Shown here one piece after another: positions 31,583 through 38,857 of a stretch of 64,000 nt of DNA (the first letter of the stretch is position 1; each line of letters begins with the position of its first letter). Source of the DNA: Micromonospora fulviviridis. Lineage in GTDB: Bacteria > Actinomycetota > Actinomycetes > Mycobacteriales > Micromonosporaceae. The notes under the pieces were generated by a model. The model saw nothing but the letters and a program-made list of their open reading frames with translations, was not told where the DNA came from and searched no databases. The stretch spans positions 233,394 through 297,393 of the forward strand of contig NZ_BMRA01000004.1 in NCBI RefSeq assembly GCF_014648395.1, read 5' to 3'. The position numbers and the translations under genes were made by a program.

Positions 31583-32916
31583 GCTGCGTCTCCCTGGTTG
31601 GTCGAAGGGTGCGAAGGGAGCGAAGAGAGCAGGGACACGGAGTCCGCACCCTTCGCGCTGTTCGCGCTCCCTTCGGTGGGCAGTCGGGCCACAGTCGGGT
31701 CAGTCAGTTCAGGGTTTGAATCCTTGGCCCGACTGACCCGACTGTGGTCTGACTGAGGGGCGAGGTCGGGATCGATGCGCCAGAGGGTGCCACCGCCGAA
31801 GCCCTGCCGGGGCGAGGGGACGACGCCGGCCCGCTTGCGGGCGCGCTTGACGGTGGACTCGGAGAAGCCGTCCGCCTTGGCGGCCTTCATGATGTCGGCG
31901 CGGGCCGCCTCACCGCCCTGGCTGATGACGTAGCCGCGGAGCCAGTCCGCGGCCTCGTCGCGCTCGGCCTTGTCCTCCGTGTCTCCGGTGTCGCTGAGGA
32001 CGTCGCCGACGCTGCGGTCGGATTCGCCGAGCCACACCAGCCGGCCGACGTGCGCCGGGCCGCGTCGGGTCGGCACGGCGGTGTCCTCGATGTCGTAGAG
32101 CAGCGACGGCAGGTCGAGCTTGCCGAGCGAGTTCTTGGTCTGCGTCATCACTCGGATGCCGTTCTCGCGGTCGACGGCGAAGCCGAACACCGACCGGGGC
32201 ACGTTCTTGAACGCCCCAGAGCCGGTGATCAGTGAGGACGGGTCGGTGCCGCTGCCCTTGTTGAAGTGGGCGATACCCAGCACGACGCAGCGGGCCCGGT
32301 CGGCGAGCCGGGCGAGCGGGTCGAGGGCGGTCCGTACGTCCCGCTCCCGGTGGGTGTCGATCTTCGCGCCGATCGTCGACATGAGCGGGTCGAGCACCAG
32401 CAGCCCGGCGCGCAGCCGGCGGAGCTCGGCCTCGAGGCGGACGTTGTCCAGCGGCAGGGACAGCGTGGTGTCGAGCGCGTCGTCCTGGTAGACCTCGCAC
32501 CGGTACACCATCGACAGGTCAGCGCCGGCCGCGATCAGCCGCGGCACGAGGGTGTGCTTCCACGAGTCCTCTACCGCCGCGTAGATCACGGGCCGGGGCT
32601 GGCCGTGGAGCTGACCGGGCAGGGTGCCGCGGGTGATCTGCGCGGCCAGCCAGATCCCGAAGGACGACTTGCCGGTGCCCTCCCGGCCGGCAGCCACGGA
32701 GAGCGACCCGGACGGGATGCGGCCCTCGCTGTTGTCCTCCCACGCCCACACCACCGGCTCCGGCTCGATCTCCGACGCGGCGGTCAGCACCAGGCGACGA
32801 GCCGGCACGTCCGCGGCCCTGTCACCACGCGGTTCATCTGAACCGCGTGGTGGCGGGCAGCGGCAGTAGTCCGGCAGCAGCTCCTGGCACACCGGGCAGA
32901 ACTCGACGCCCGTCAT
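31579..32916 (-). CDS. RecA/RepA-like AAA ATPase (replication or DNA-processing) of the element
   Basis: The 445-residue protein begins with a four-cysteine knuckle (FCPVCQELLPDYCRCPPP, residues 5-22), followed by a RecA-like ATPase core. The core includes Walker A VAAGREGTGKSSFGIWLAAQ, Walker B LLVLDPLMSTIGAKIDTHRE and the sensor VVLGIAHFNKGSGTDPSSLI. It resembles RepA/AAA_25 hexameric helicases encoded by plasmids and prophage elements. The C-terminal segment GFSESTVKRARKRAGVVPSP is HTH-like. Its likely task is initiating or assisting replication of the excised element. It overlaps the 86-aa gene at its start and the 73-aa gene at its end. Confidence 0.85.
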   Translation of the reverse strand: MTGVEFCPVCQELLPDYCRCPPPRGSDEPRGDRAADVPARRLVLTAASEIEPEPVVWAWEDNSEGRIPSGSLSVAAGREGTGKSSFGIWLAAQITRGTLPGQLHGQPRPVIYAAVEDSWKHTLVPRLIAAGADLSMVYRCEVYQDDALDTTLSLPLDNVRLEAELRRLRAGLLVLDPLMSTIGAKIDTHRERDVRTALDPLARLADRARCVVLGIAHFNKGSGTDPSSLITGSGAFKNVPRSVFGFAVDRENGIRVMTQTKNSLGKLDLPSLLYDIEDTAVPTRRGPAHVGRLVWLGESDRSVGDVLSDTGDTEDKAERDEAADWLRGYVISQGGEAARADIMKAAKADGFSESTVKRARKRAGVVPSPRQGFGGGTLWRIDPDLAPQSDHSRVSRAKDSNPELTDPTVARLPTEGSANSAKGADSVSLLSSLPSHPSTNQGDAA

Positions 32917-33173
32917 GCGGCCAGCTCCCGCTCGGCCAGTCCGAGGCACATGCCGCCGGCGGCGTACGGCTCGGGTGCGCGTTCGCGGCTGATCCCGAGC
33001 AGGTCGTCGAGTTTGGCGGCGATACGGCGGCGGGCGATGACCGGGTCACCGTTGCGGCGAAGCACCACGATGTCGGCCCGGTCGGTTACGCTGGTCGGGA
33101 CGTGCTCGCCGGCCGTCTTGGCGCCCGCCCCGGAGTTACCAGCCGCGGGGCGGGCGTTCTGCATCTGCGACAT
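32913..33173 (-). CDS. Element protein of unknown function (86 aa)
   Basis: The ATG at 33173 follows the excisionase-like gene after one base, and the stop overlaps the ATPase start by 4 bases, so it is part of the same operon. The first 25 residues are low-complexity (A/G/N-rich); the rest has strands and helices VVLRRNGDPVIARRRIAAKL and DDLLGISRERAPEPYAAGG. No family is recognised. It could be an accessory replication or regulatory factor. Confidence 0.65.
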   Translation of the reverse strand: MSQMQNARPAAGNSGAGAKTAGEHVPTSVTDRADIVVLRRNGDPVIARRRIAAKLDDLLGISRERAPEPYAAGGMCLGLAERELAA

Positions 33174-33174
33174 G

Positions 33175-33360
33175 TCAGGCCGCCGCCTCTGCCTGCTCGT
33201 CGCCGGCCAGCCACGCCGCGACGACGCTCTCCGGGTAGAGCACCCGCCTGCCTCTCTTCACGCCCCTCGGGCCCTTACCGACGTGCCGCCAGTAGCGGAC
33301 CGTGCTCGGCGCGGTCCGGGCCATCGCGGCGACTTCCTCGGTGGTGAGGTACTTCTCCAC
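33175..33360 (-). CDS. Excisionase-like helix-turn-helix protein
   Basis: The 61-residue protein is a MerR/excisionase-type winged HTH: EKYLTTEEVAAMARTAPSTV (residues 2-21) then RYWRHVGKGPRGVKRGRRVL, with the wing arginines and a YPESVVAAWL final helix. Such small proteins act as Xis, directing integrase to excise, or as repressors. GTG 33360 is chosen because GGGGAG lies about 9 nt upstream; a longer frame to 33402 reads through the operator region. It is the first gene of the leftward transcript and faces the regulator/integrase transcript across a 124-bp control region. Confidence 0.85.
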   Translation of the reverse strand: MEKYLTTEEVAAMARTAPSTVRYWRHVGKGPRGVKRGRRVLYPESVVAAWLAGDEQAEAAA

Positions 33361-33385
33361 GTCCGACGCTCCCCTGCTCGACTGT

Positions 33386-33480
33386 CGGGTAAGTGGCGAC
33401 ACTTACCCGTTGATCGTGACTGTAGGCGTTGGGAACGTGCGAGTAAAGCTTGCTACTTACTCGGAACGGCGCTAACTTAC
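33386..33480. promoter_or_regulatory. Divergent promoter/operator switch of the element
   Basis: Rightward promoter: TTGCTA (33450-33455)-N17-TAACTT (33473-33478), ending 6 nt before the ATG at 33485, which predicts a leaderless mRNA. Leftward promoter on the complement: TTTACT (33447-33442)-N17-TACAGT (33424-33419). The operators share the half-site ACTTAC: a perfect 10-bp inverted repeat CGGGTAAGTG / CACTTACCCG at 33386-33409 over the leftward start, CGAGTAA / TTACTCG at 33440-33463 over both -35 regions, and ACTTAC at 33475-33480 in the rightward -10. This arrangement would let one repressor control both transcripts. Confidence 0.65.
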
Positions 33481-33484
33481 GCAC

Positions 33485-34132
33485 ATGCAGATATCTGTCG
33501 GGTGGGGCGGCTGGGCCCAGGTGATCCCGGACGGCGGCCAGGCCGACGAGGTCGAGCTACCCGCCGTCTCCTACGTCCGGTTCGCCGAAGTCCCGTCCGG
33601 GCACTGGCGGGCCGTCGAGGTGTACCTCGACGGTCGCGGAGAGCAGGTGCGGGCCGAGGCACTGCGCCGGTACCCGTTGACCTTCATCGAGACTGCGGTG
33701 ACCACCGATCCCGGGATGCTGGAAACCCTCCAGTCTTGGGCCAGGCACGCCGGGCCAGACCTGACCCGGCTCGCGTCGCACTTCGACACCGCGTTCTGGC
33801 GCGACCGTGACACGCACTGGGTGGCCCGGAGCTGGCGCGCGCAGATCAAGGACTCGGGTGAGCCGCAGGCGCCGATGGGGAAGCTGCGCAGTCCGGCACC
33901 GCGCACCCCGGAGGAGATGCAGCTACCGGAGCCGAGCGAGGGCCTGACGCCCGAATTTCTCGGCCGGGTGGCGGCTGCGTACCGGGAGGCCATCCACGTG
34001 GACGCCAAGGCGCCGGCCCGGGTGCTCAGCCAGGTCAACCCGCAGGTCTCCTACCGCACCATCCACCGCTGGATCTACGAGGCCCGCCGCAGGGGCGTCC
34101 TTCCCCGCGGCTCACAGGGCCGGGTCGGGTAG
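33485..34132 (+). CDS. Element regulator candidate with C-terminal HTH (215 aa)
   Basis: The product is 215 residues. The N-terminal ~120 residues form a strand-rich domain (ISVGWGGWAQVIPDGGQADE; VSYVRFAEVPSGHWRAVEVY), while the C-terminal 60 residues are HTH-like (FLGRVAAAYREAIHVDAKAP then RTIHRWIYEARRRGVLP). The latter resembles the domain found next to integrases in many actinomycete elements. It starts at ATG 33485, with no Shine-Dalgarno sequence and a -10 just upstream, so a leaderless message is likely. It is a good candidate for the protein that binds the ACTTAC operators and controls lysogeny-like silence. Confidence 0.65.
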   Translation: MQISVGWGGWAQVIPDGGQADEVELPAVSYVRFAEVPSGHWRAVEVYLDGRGEQVRAEALRRYPLTFIETAVTTDPGMLETLQSWARHAGPDLTRLASHFDTAFWRDRDTHWVARSWRAQIKDSGEPQAPMGKLRSPAPRTPEEMQLPEPSEGLTPEFLGRVAAAYREAIHVDAKAPARVLSQVNPQVSYRTIHRWIYEARRRGVLPRGSQGRVG

Positions 34133-34142
34133 GAGGGCGACG

Positions 34143-35219
34143 GTGGCCAGCATCAAGAAGCGCCCCGATGGGAAGTACCGGGCCCGGTACCGCGACGAGG
34201 CCGGCAGGGAGCACGCCCGCCACTTCGACCGGAAGGTCGACGGCCAGAAGTGGCTCGACCAGCAGACCGCGGCGCTAGTCAGCGGCACGCACGTTGACCC
34301 AAAGACGGCGAAGACGACGGTCGCCGCCTGGTGCGCGACGTGGCTCGACGGGTACGGCACGCGGCGTGCGTCGACTGTCCGGCAGGCCAAGGTGCACGTG
34401 GCACAGATCGTCGCGGAGTTCGGCCCGCTGCGCCTGAGCGCGGTTCGGCCGTCCCACGTGAAGGCGTGGACGACCAAGCTGCGCGAGTCCGGGCTGGCCG
34501 CCTCCTACGTCTACGCGCTCTATCGGCGCCTGGCGCAGATCTTCGCCGACGCCGTCCACGATGGGATCGTGCCGCGGTCGCCGTGCTCGCGGCGCACCTC
34601 GCCGGGCCAAGCGAAGCAGCGGCCGTACGTCGCCACCACCGAACAGGTCTGGGGCCTCTATGACGCGATGCCGGCCCGGCAGAGGGCGTCCATCCTGCTC
34701 GGCGCGTTCGCCGGGCTGCGGACCGCCGAGGCGTGCGGGTTGCGCGTGGCTGATGTCGACTTCATGCGCGGCATGATCGCCCCGGCGGTGCAGTACCCGG
34801 CGCTGCCGTTGAAGACCGAGGCGTCCCAGACCCCGATCCCGATCTCACGCACGCTCGCGGTCGAGCTGTCGGCGCACGTGGCGCAGTGGCGGGCCGACAC
34901 GATCCTCACCGCCGACGATGGTGTCCAGTTCGGCCCGTGGATGTTGGAGCGGGCCATACGTGACGCCCGGCAGCGAGTGCCTGGCCTGCCGGATGGTTTC
35001 CGGTTCCATGATCTCAGGCACTACTTCGCGTCGCTGCTGATCGAATCGGGCGCCAGCGTCAAGGTTGTGCAGGCGCGGCTACGGCACGGCTCGGCGAAGA
35101 CGACGCTCGACACGTACGGACACATGTTCCCCGACAGCGACGAAGCCACCAGGTCCGCGGTGGACGCGGTCCTGGTGGCTCGTGCGGACTCCCTGCGGAC
35201 TAGGGAGGTGATCGCCTGA
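34143..35219 (+). CDS. int: Tyrosine recombinase / site-specific integrase
   Basis: The 358-residue protein has all catalytic residues of the tyrosine recombinase family: Arg193 (AGLRTAEA), Lys225-type beta-hairpin lysine (LPLKTEAS), His289 and Arg292 (FHDLRHYFAS), His315 (LRHGSAKTT) and Tyr325 (LDTYGHMF). The N-terminal AP2-like arm-binding region (SIKKRPDGKYRARYRDEAGR, residues 3-22) and SAM-like core-binding domain (residues 56-145) precede it. It lies only 31 bp from attR, as expected for the integrase that inserted the element in glnA1. The GTG start at 34143 follows GGAGGGCGAC. Confidence 0.96.
   Translation: MASIKKRPDGKYRARYRDEAGREHARHFDRKVDGQKWLDQQTAALVSGTHVDPKTAKTTVAAWCATWLDGYGTRRASTVRQAKVHVAQIVAEFGPLRLSAVRPSHVKAWTTKLRESGLAASYVYALYRRLAQIFADAVHDGIVPRSPCSRRTSPGQAKQRPYVATTEQVWGLYDAMPARQRASILLGAFAGLRTAEACGLRVADVDFMRGMIAPAVQYPALPLKTEASQTPIPISRTLAVELSAHVAQWRADTILTADDGVQFGPWMLERAIRDARQRVPGLPDGFRFHDLRHYFASLLIESGASVKVVQARLRHGSAKTTLDTYGHMFPDSDEATRSAVDAVLVARADSLRTREVIA
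35183..35201. repeat. TGCGGACT pair near the right end
   Basis: TGCGGACT occurs at 35183-35190 and 35194-35201, an 11-bp pitch, within the last codons of the integrase gene. The same spacing of TGCGGAC occurs at the left end (25251, 25262). These may be matching accessory sites for recombination. Confidence 0.4.
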
Positions 35220-35248
35220 CGTAGACGCAGGTCAGCGCTTGATCACTG

Positions 35249-36673
35249 CTAGCAGTCGAAGTACATGGCGAACTCGTGCGGGGTCGGGCGCAGGCGCACC
35301 GGGTCGACCTCGTTGGCCCGCTTCCACGACACCCAGGTGGAGATCAGGTCCGGCGTGAAGACGCCGCCGTCGAGCAGGTAGTCCTGGTCGGCCTCGAGCG
35401 CGTCGAGCACCTCCGGCAGCGAGCCCGGCACCTGCTTGACGTCGCCCCACTCCTCCGGCGGCAGGTCGTACAGGTCCTTGTCGATCGGCGCCGGCGGCTC
35501 GATCTTGTTCTTGATGCCGTCCAGGCCGGCCATCATCATGGCCGAGAAGGCGAGGTACGGGTTGCTGGACGGGTCCGGCACCCGGAACTCGACCCGCTTG
35601 GCCTTCGGGTTGTTGCCGGTGACCGGGATGCGGGTGCAGGCGGACCGGTTGCGCTGCGAGTAGACCAGGTTGACCGGCGCCTCGAAGCCCGGCACCAGCC
35701 GGCGGTAGGAGTTGACCGTCGGGTTGGTGAAGGCCAGCAGCGACGGCGCGTGGTGCAGCAGGCCGCCGATGTACCAGCGGGCGTTGTCGGACAGGCCGGC
35801 GTAGCCGGTCTCGTCGTAGAACAGCGGTTCGCCGTTCAGCCACAGGCTCTGGTGGGTGTGCATGCCGGAGCCGTTGTCGCCGAAGAGCGGCTTCGGCATG
35901 AAGGTGGCGGTCTTGCCGTTCGCCCAGGCCTCGTTCTTCACGATGTACTTGAAGAGCTGGAGCTGGTCGGCCGAGTGCAGCAGGGTGGAGAACTTGTAGT
36001 TGATCTCCGACTGGCCGGCGGTGCCAACCTCGTGGTGCGAACGCTCCACGGTGAAGCCGGTGTCGACCAGGCGGCGGACGATGCTGTCGCGCAGGTCGGC
36101 GTAGTGGTCGACCGGCGGCACCGGGAAGTAGCCGCCCTTGTACGCGGTCTTGTAGCCGCGGTTGCCGCCCTCCTCCTCCCGGCCGGAGTTCCAGGCGCCC
36201 TCGATCGAGTCGATGTAGTAGAACGACTGGTGGGCGGAGGTCTCGTGGCGGATCGAGTCGAAGATGTAGAACTCCGCCTCGGCGCCGAAGTAGGCGGTGT
36301 CGGCGATGCCGCTCGCCGCGAGGAACGCCTCGGCCTTCTTCGCCACGTTCCGCGGGTCCCGGGAGTACGCCTCGCGGGTGAACGGGTCGTGGATGAAGAA
36401 GTTCAGCGCGAGGGTCTTCTGCGCGCGGAACGGGTCGATGAAGGCGGTCGCGACGTCCGGCAGCAGGAGCATGTCCGACTCGTGGATCGCCTGGAAGCCA
36501 CGGATCGACGAACCGTCGAACGCGAGGCCGTCGGTGAAGAGGCTGTCGTCGACGGACTCGACCGGCAGGTTGAAGTGCTGCATCACGCCGGGCAGGTCAC
36601 AGAAACGTACGTCGACGAACTTCACGTCCTCGTTCTTGAGGTATCGCAGGAGTTCCTCGGGATTGGCGAACAC
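35249..36673 (-). CDS. glnA: Glutamine synthetase type I (GlnA1), 3' end rebuilt by the integrated element
   Basis: The 474-residue dodecameric enzyme makes glutamine from glutamate, ammonia and ATP. Signatures are [47 protein letters not shown]-type [40 protein letters not shown] and RSACTRIPV. The adenylylation site is the tyrosine in [12 protein letters not shown] near residue 405, the target of GlnE. GTG 36673 is chosen because AGGAGG lies 4 nt upstream and gives the usual 474-residue form. The last 25 coding bases are the attR copy; the stop is TAG, whereas the displaced left copy continues to TGA. A GlnR-type box lies upstream at 36733-36770. Confidence 0.97.
   Translation of the reverse strand: MFANPEELLRYLKNEDVKFVDVRFCDLPGVMQHFNLPVESVDDSLFTDGLAFDGSSIRGFQAIHESDMLLLPDVATAFIDPFRAQKTLALNFFIHDPFTREAYSRDPRNVAKKAEAFLAASGIADTAYFGAEAEFYIFDSIRHETSAHQSFYYIDSIEGAWNSGREEEGGNRGYKTAYKGGYFPVPPVDHYADLRDSIVRRLVDTGFTVERSHHEVGTAGQSEINYKFSTLLHSADQLQLFKYIVKNEAWANGKTATFMPKPLFGDNGSGMHTHQSLWLNGEPLFYDETGYAGLSDNARWYIGGLLHHAPSLLAFTNPTVNSYRRLVPGFEAPVNLVYSQRNRSACTRIPVTGNNPKAKRVEFRVPDPSSNPYLAFSAMMMAGLDGIKNKIEPPAPIDKDLYDLPPEEWGDVKQVPGSLPEVLDALEADQDYLLDGGVFTPDLISTWVSWKRANEVDPVRLRPTPHEFAMYFDC
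35251..35275. other. attR core inside the 3' end of glnA1
   Basis: This is identical over 25 bp to attL (25135-25159). It encodes the last eight residues (HEFAMYFDC minus the first) and the first base of the stop. The gene remains intact because the core carries its own terminal codons, a strategy better known for tRNA genes. Confidence 0.9.
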
Positions 36674-36732
36674 ACGTCCTCCTGGCAGGTCCACTCCGGT
36701 GGCTGGCTACCTGACGAAGCTATGGCGGTGGG

Positions 36733-36770
36733 GTTGCCCGGCCGTGTCTCCTCTGTTTCCGCCGTGTTAC
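36733..36770 (-). promoter_or_regulatory. GlnR-type box upstream of glnA1
   Basis: On the minus strand GTAAC-N6-GAAAC (exact consensus pair) is followed by N6, GACAC, N6, GCAAC, each one mismatch from GTnAC and GAAAC. The 11-bp pitch of four half-sites is that of actinobacterial GlnR (or PhoP) boxes on nitrogen genes. It is about 60-100 bp before the GTG. A poor -35 is consistent with activation. The rest of the 301-bp gap (36674-36974) holds no gene I can see. Confidence 0.75.
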
Positions 36771-36974
36771 GTCCCTCGCGCAGCGTCATCCCGGCCGCTC
36801 AGCCGCCGCCGGCTCTCGGTTCGGACGATACCCGCTGCACCGGTCTGCCGCTGATTGATGGCTTTGGTCCCGTTTCCCGCCCCGTGCGGAACCGGCGTAC
36901 CCGGGCAGTGACCGACACCCCTGCCCGTCGCGGCGCTCCCGGCTCCGGACCGGCCGCTGGCTACCCTGGCCGCT

Positions 36975-37385
36975 GTGACCGATACCGCCGCCGTGCCGGT
37001 GCCGCCCGCCACGGACCCGACCTTCACGCCCCCGAGCCTCGGCCGCCGCTTCGGCGCCCTGGTCATCGACTGGGTGCTCTGCCTGCTGATCGCCAACATC
37101 TTCGCCGACCCGGTCCGCGACGGCTGGCCGCCGGTCCTGGTGCTGATCCTGGAGTACGGCTTCTTCCTGGGCCTCTTCGCCCAGACCCCCGGCATGTACG
37201 TCACCCGGATCCGCTGCCTGTCCTGGGCCGACGGCGGCCGGATCGGGCTGGTCCGGGCGCTGCTGCGCGGCGTGCTGCTGGCCCTCGTGGTGCCCGCCCT
37301 GATCATGGACGGGCACCGGCGCGGCCTGCACGACCGGCTCACCGGGTCGGTCGTCGCCGACGCCCCCCGCGCCGCCCGCCGCTGA
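36975..37385 (+). CDS. RDD-family membrane protein
   Basis: The 136-residue protein with LGRRFGALVIDWVLCLLIAN near the start carries the R-x-x-A-x-x-(D) pattern of RDD proteins. It has three hydrophobic segments and the C-terminal GLHDRLTGSVV typical of this family. The function is unknown (membrane; some are proposed Na+/H+ antiporter-like). The position next to glnA1 and DUF4191 matches the mycobacterial order. GTG 36975 is used. It converges on the DUF4191 gene, with a hairpin between. Confidence 0.9.
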   Translation: MTDTAAVPVPPATDPTFTPPSLGRRFGALVIDWVLCLLIANIFADPVRDGWPPVLVLILEYGFFLGLFAQTPGMYVTRIRCLSWADGGRIGLVRALLRGVLLALVVPALIMDGHRRGLHDRLTGSVVADAPRAARR

Positions 37386-37400
37386 CCCGGGCCCGCACGA

Positions 37401-37436
37401 TGAAGGAGCCGGCCCCGCGCGGGTCCGGCTCCTTCA
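37401..37436. terminator. Bidirectional hairpin terminator
   Basis: The 12-bp arms TGAAGGAGCCGG / CCGGCTCCTTCA are perfect. It sits between the convergent RDD and DUF4191 genes. No T tract follows. Confidence 0.65.
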
Positions 37437-37451
37437 CGCGTACGTCGGGGG

Positions 37452-38141
37452 TCAGCGACCCCGGGTCTGGCGGAACGCGCCGCGCGGCGGCCGCATGTTC
37501 TTCGGGATCGCGCCCTTGGGCATCTGCGGGCGGGCGGTGAGCGCCTTGAGTCGCTTGTCGAGAGCGTTGACGTCCTTGGGGGCGAGGCTGCGGGGCAGCC
37601 GCATCAGCGTCATCCGCAGCTTGCGGATCGGCAGCTCGCCCTCGCCCTGGCCGATCACGTAGTCGTGCAGCGGGGCGGAACCGATCACCTTGGCCAGCCG
37701 GCGCTTCTCCTGGCCGAGCAGGCCGCGCACCCGCTGGGGGTTCCCCTCGGCCAGCAGGATCACGCCCGGCCGGCCGATCACCAGGTGCACCATGTCCATC
37801 TGAGTGGTGGAGCTGACGGCCGGCGTGACGCGCCAGTCGCCGCGCATGCTCTCCATGATCTGGGCCGCCGCGCCTGGCTGCCCCTCGGCGGCGTTCATCA
37901 TCGCCTTGTTGGACCGCAGGTTGAGCACGACCAGCACCGCGAGCAGGATGAACAGGATGCCGATCGGCAGCCAGATCCAACCCCAGAGGAGCACCGCGAC
38001 CACGGTGAGCGCGAGCGGGATCAGCACCGCCGCCGCGGTCAGCGGCGCGAACCACCGGTCCTGCTTGGCGGTGAACTGGAACACCATCCCGATCTGCTTC
38101 AGCCGCTGGCCGAACGAGACCTTCTCCTGGGGATTTGCCAT
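37452..38141 (-). CDS. DUF4191 family membrane protein
   Basis: The 229-residue protein has two transmembrane helices at about residues 33-55 and 56-75 (AAVLIPLALTVVAVLLWGWI; LPIGILFILLAVLVVLN). A cytoplasmic C-terminal domain follows (MDMVHLVIGRPGVILLAEGN; RLAKVIGSAPLHDYVIGQGE) and a basic tail rich in arginine and proline. The family lies between lipA and glnA in M. tuberculosis, but its molecular role is unknown. ATG 38141 gives MANPQEKVSFGQRLKQIG. From 38142 to 38351 I see only spacer sequence. Confidence 0.9.
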   Translation of the reverse strand: MANPQEKVSFGQRLKQIGMVFQFTAKQDRWFAPLTAAAVLIPLALTVVAVLLWGWIWLPIGILFILLAVLVVLNLRSNKAMMNAAEGQPGAAAQIMESMRGDWRVTPAVSSTTQMDMVHLVIGRPGVILLAEGNPQRVRGLLGQEKRRLAKVIGSAPLHDYVIGQGEGELPIRKLRMTLMRLPRSLAPKDVNALDKRLKALTARPQMPKGAIPKNMRPPRGAFRQTRGR

Positions 38142-38351
38142 GCCGCAGAGTCTAGTGGTCGCCGCGCAGCCGGTTGATCCGTGGCCGCCCCTCCGCCGCG
38201 ACTGAGTACCTTACGTCGCCGCCGGGCCGCTGAGACCCCGGAGTAAGGAGGGGGAGCGGCCGAAGATCAGGCAGCACACCCATGCCCCGGGGGCACCTTC
38301 GCGCGGAAAGTCGGTGTCGACAGCGAAACACCGCACGACAGGAGAACCGAG

Positions 38352-38522
38352 ATGTTCGGCAACGACGCAGACCTGCTCCTCAGCATCCACCGCAGCCACG
38401 CCTCCGAGCTTCAGGCCGACGCGGCCCGCGACCGGCTCGCCCGGTCCCTGCCCCGCCGCCACCCGCGGAGCTGGCTGAGCCGCCGGCAGCACACCGCCCG
38501 CGCCACCGACGCCCGCCGGTGA
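38352..38522 (+). CDS. Small basic helical protein (56 aa)
   Basis: ATG 38352 has AGGAGAACCGAG directly upstream. The sequence FGNDADLLLSIHRSHASELQ then ADAARDRLARSLPRRHPRSW is a short amphipathic basic helix, a type of small actinobacterial protein with unknown role. The stop TGA overlaps an in-frame GTG of the downstream LuxR-family frame (GTGA at 38519), suggesting possible coupling. Codons keep the high third-position G/C. Confidence 0.6.
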   Translation: MFGNDADLLLSIHRSHASELQADAARDRLARSLPRRHPRSWLSRRQHTARATDARR

Positions 38523-38596
38523 CCGCCCCGGCGCTGCCCGCGCACCCGGACGCCGCGCCACCCGCCCCGCACCCGACCGGTCCGACCGGCCAGTCC

Positions 38597-38812
38597 GGGG
38601 CGGGTTTCGCGAACGCCGGGCCGGCCGTCTCCGGCCGGGTTGGTGCGGCCGGGGCGGGTTTCGTGGGCTCCGGGCCGGCCGTCTCCGGCGGGGTTGGTGC
38701 GGCCGGGGCGGGTTTCGCGGGTGCCGGGCCGGCCGTCTCTGGCCGGGTTGGTGCGGCCGGGACGGGTTTCGCGGGTGCCGGGCCGGCCGTCACGGGGGCG
38801 GCCGGCCCGGCG
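38597..38812 (+). repeat. 54-bp tandem repeats upstream of LuxR-family gene
   Basis: The motif CGGGTTTCG recurs at 38601, 38655, 38709 and 38763, a 54-bp (18-codon) period with four copies, the last shortened. In the frame of the downstream regulator each unit encodes a GAGFAGAGPAVSGRVGAA-like peptide. The repeats could be a variable N-terminal extension of the regulator or an untranslated leader. The period is a multiple of 3, so copy changes keep the frame. Confidence 0.7.
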
Positions 38813-38857
38813 GGGAACCGGCCGGTCGGCGGGGACGGCGCGGGCGTACGCCGTGGC

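Larger units (their letters stand above)
25135..35275. mobile_element. Integrative prophage-like/satellite element inserted at 3' end of glnA1
   Basis: Direct repeats of 25 bp (25135-25159 and 35251-35275) flank a unit of 10,116 bp per repeat period. A tyrosine integrase gene lies next to the right repeat, 32 bp away. The contents are a regulator with C-terminal HTH, a divergent promoter/operator region, an excisionase-like HTH, an unknown 86-aa protein, a RecA-like ATPase and two tiny ORFs. These are followed by a 123-aa ORF, an HK97 capsid protein, an 82-aa ORF, a tape-measure protein and a convergent three-gene cassette. The size and gene list recall the phiRv1/phiRv2 elements of M. tuberculosis or capsid-carrying phage satellites. 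No terminase, portal, prohead protease, tail-tube, lysin or repressor of classical type was found, so autonomous phage growth is unlikely. Confidence 0.88.

Noticed and set aside
38597-38812. Tandem 54-bp repeats considered as a CRISPR array
   Set aside because: Copies are directly adjacent with no unique spacers, and the period is a codon multiple inside an open frame.
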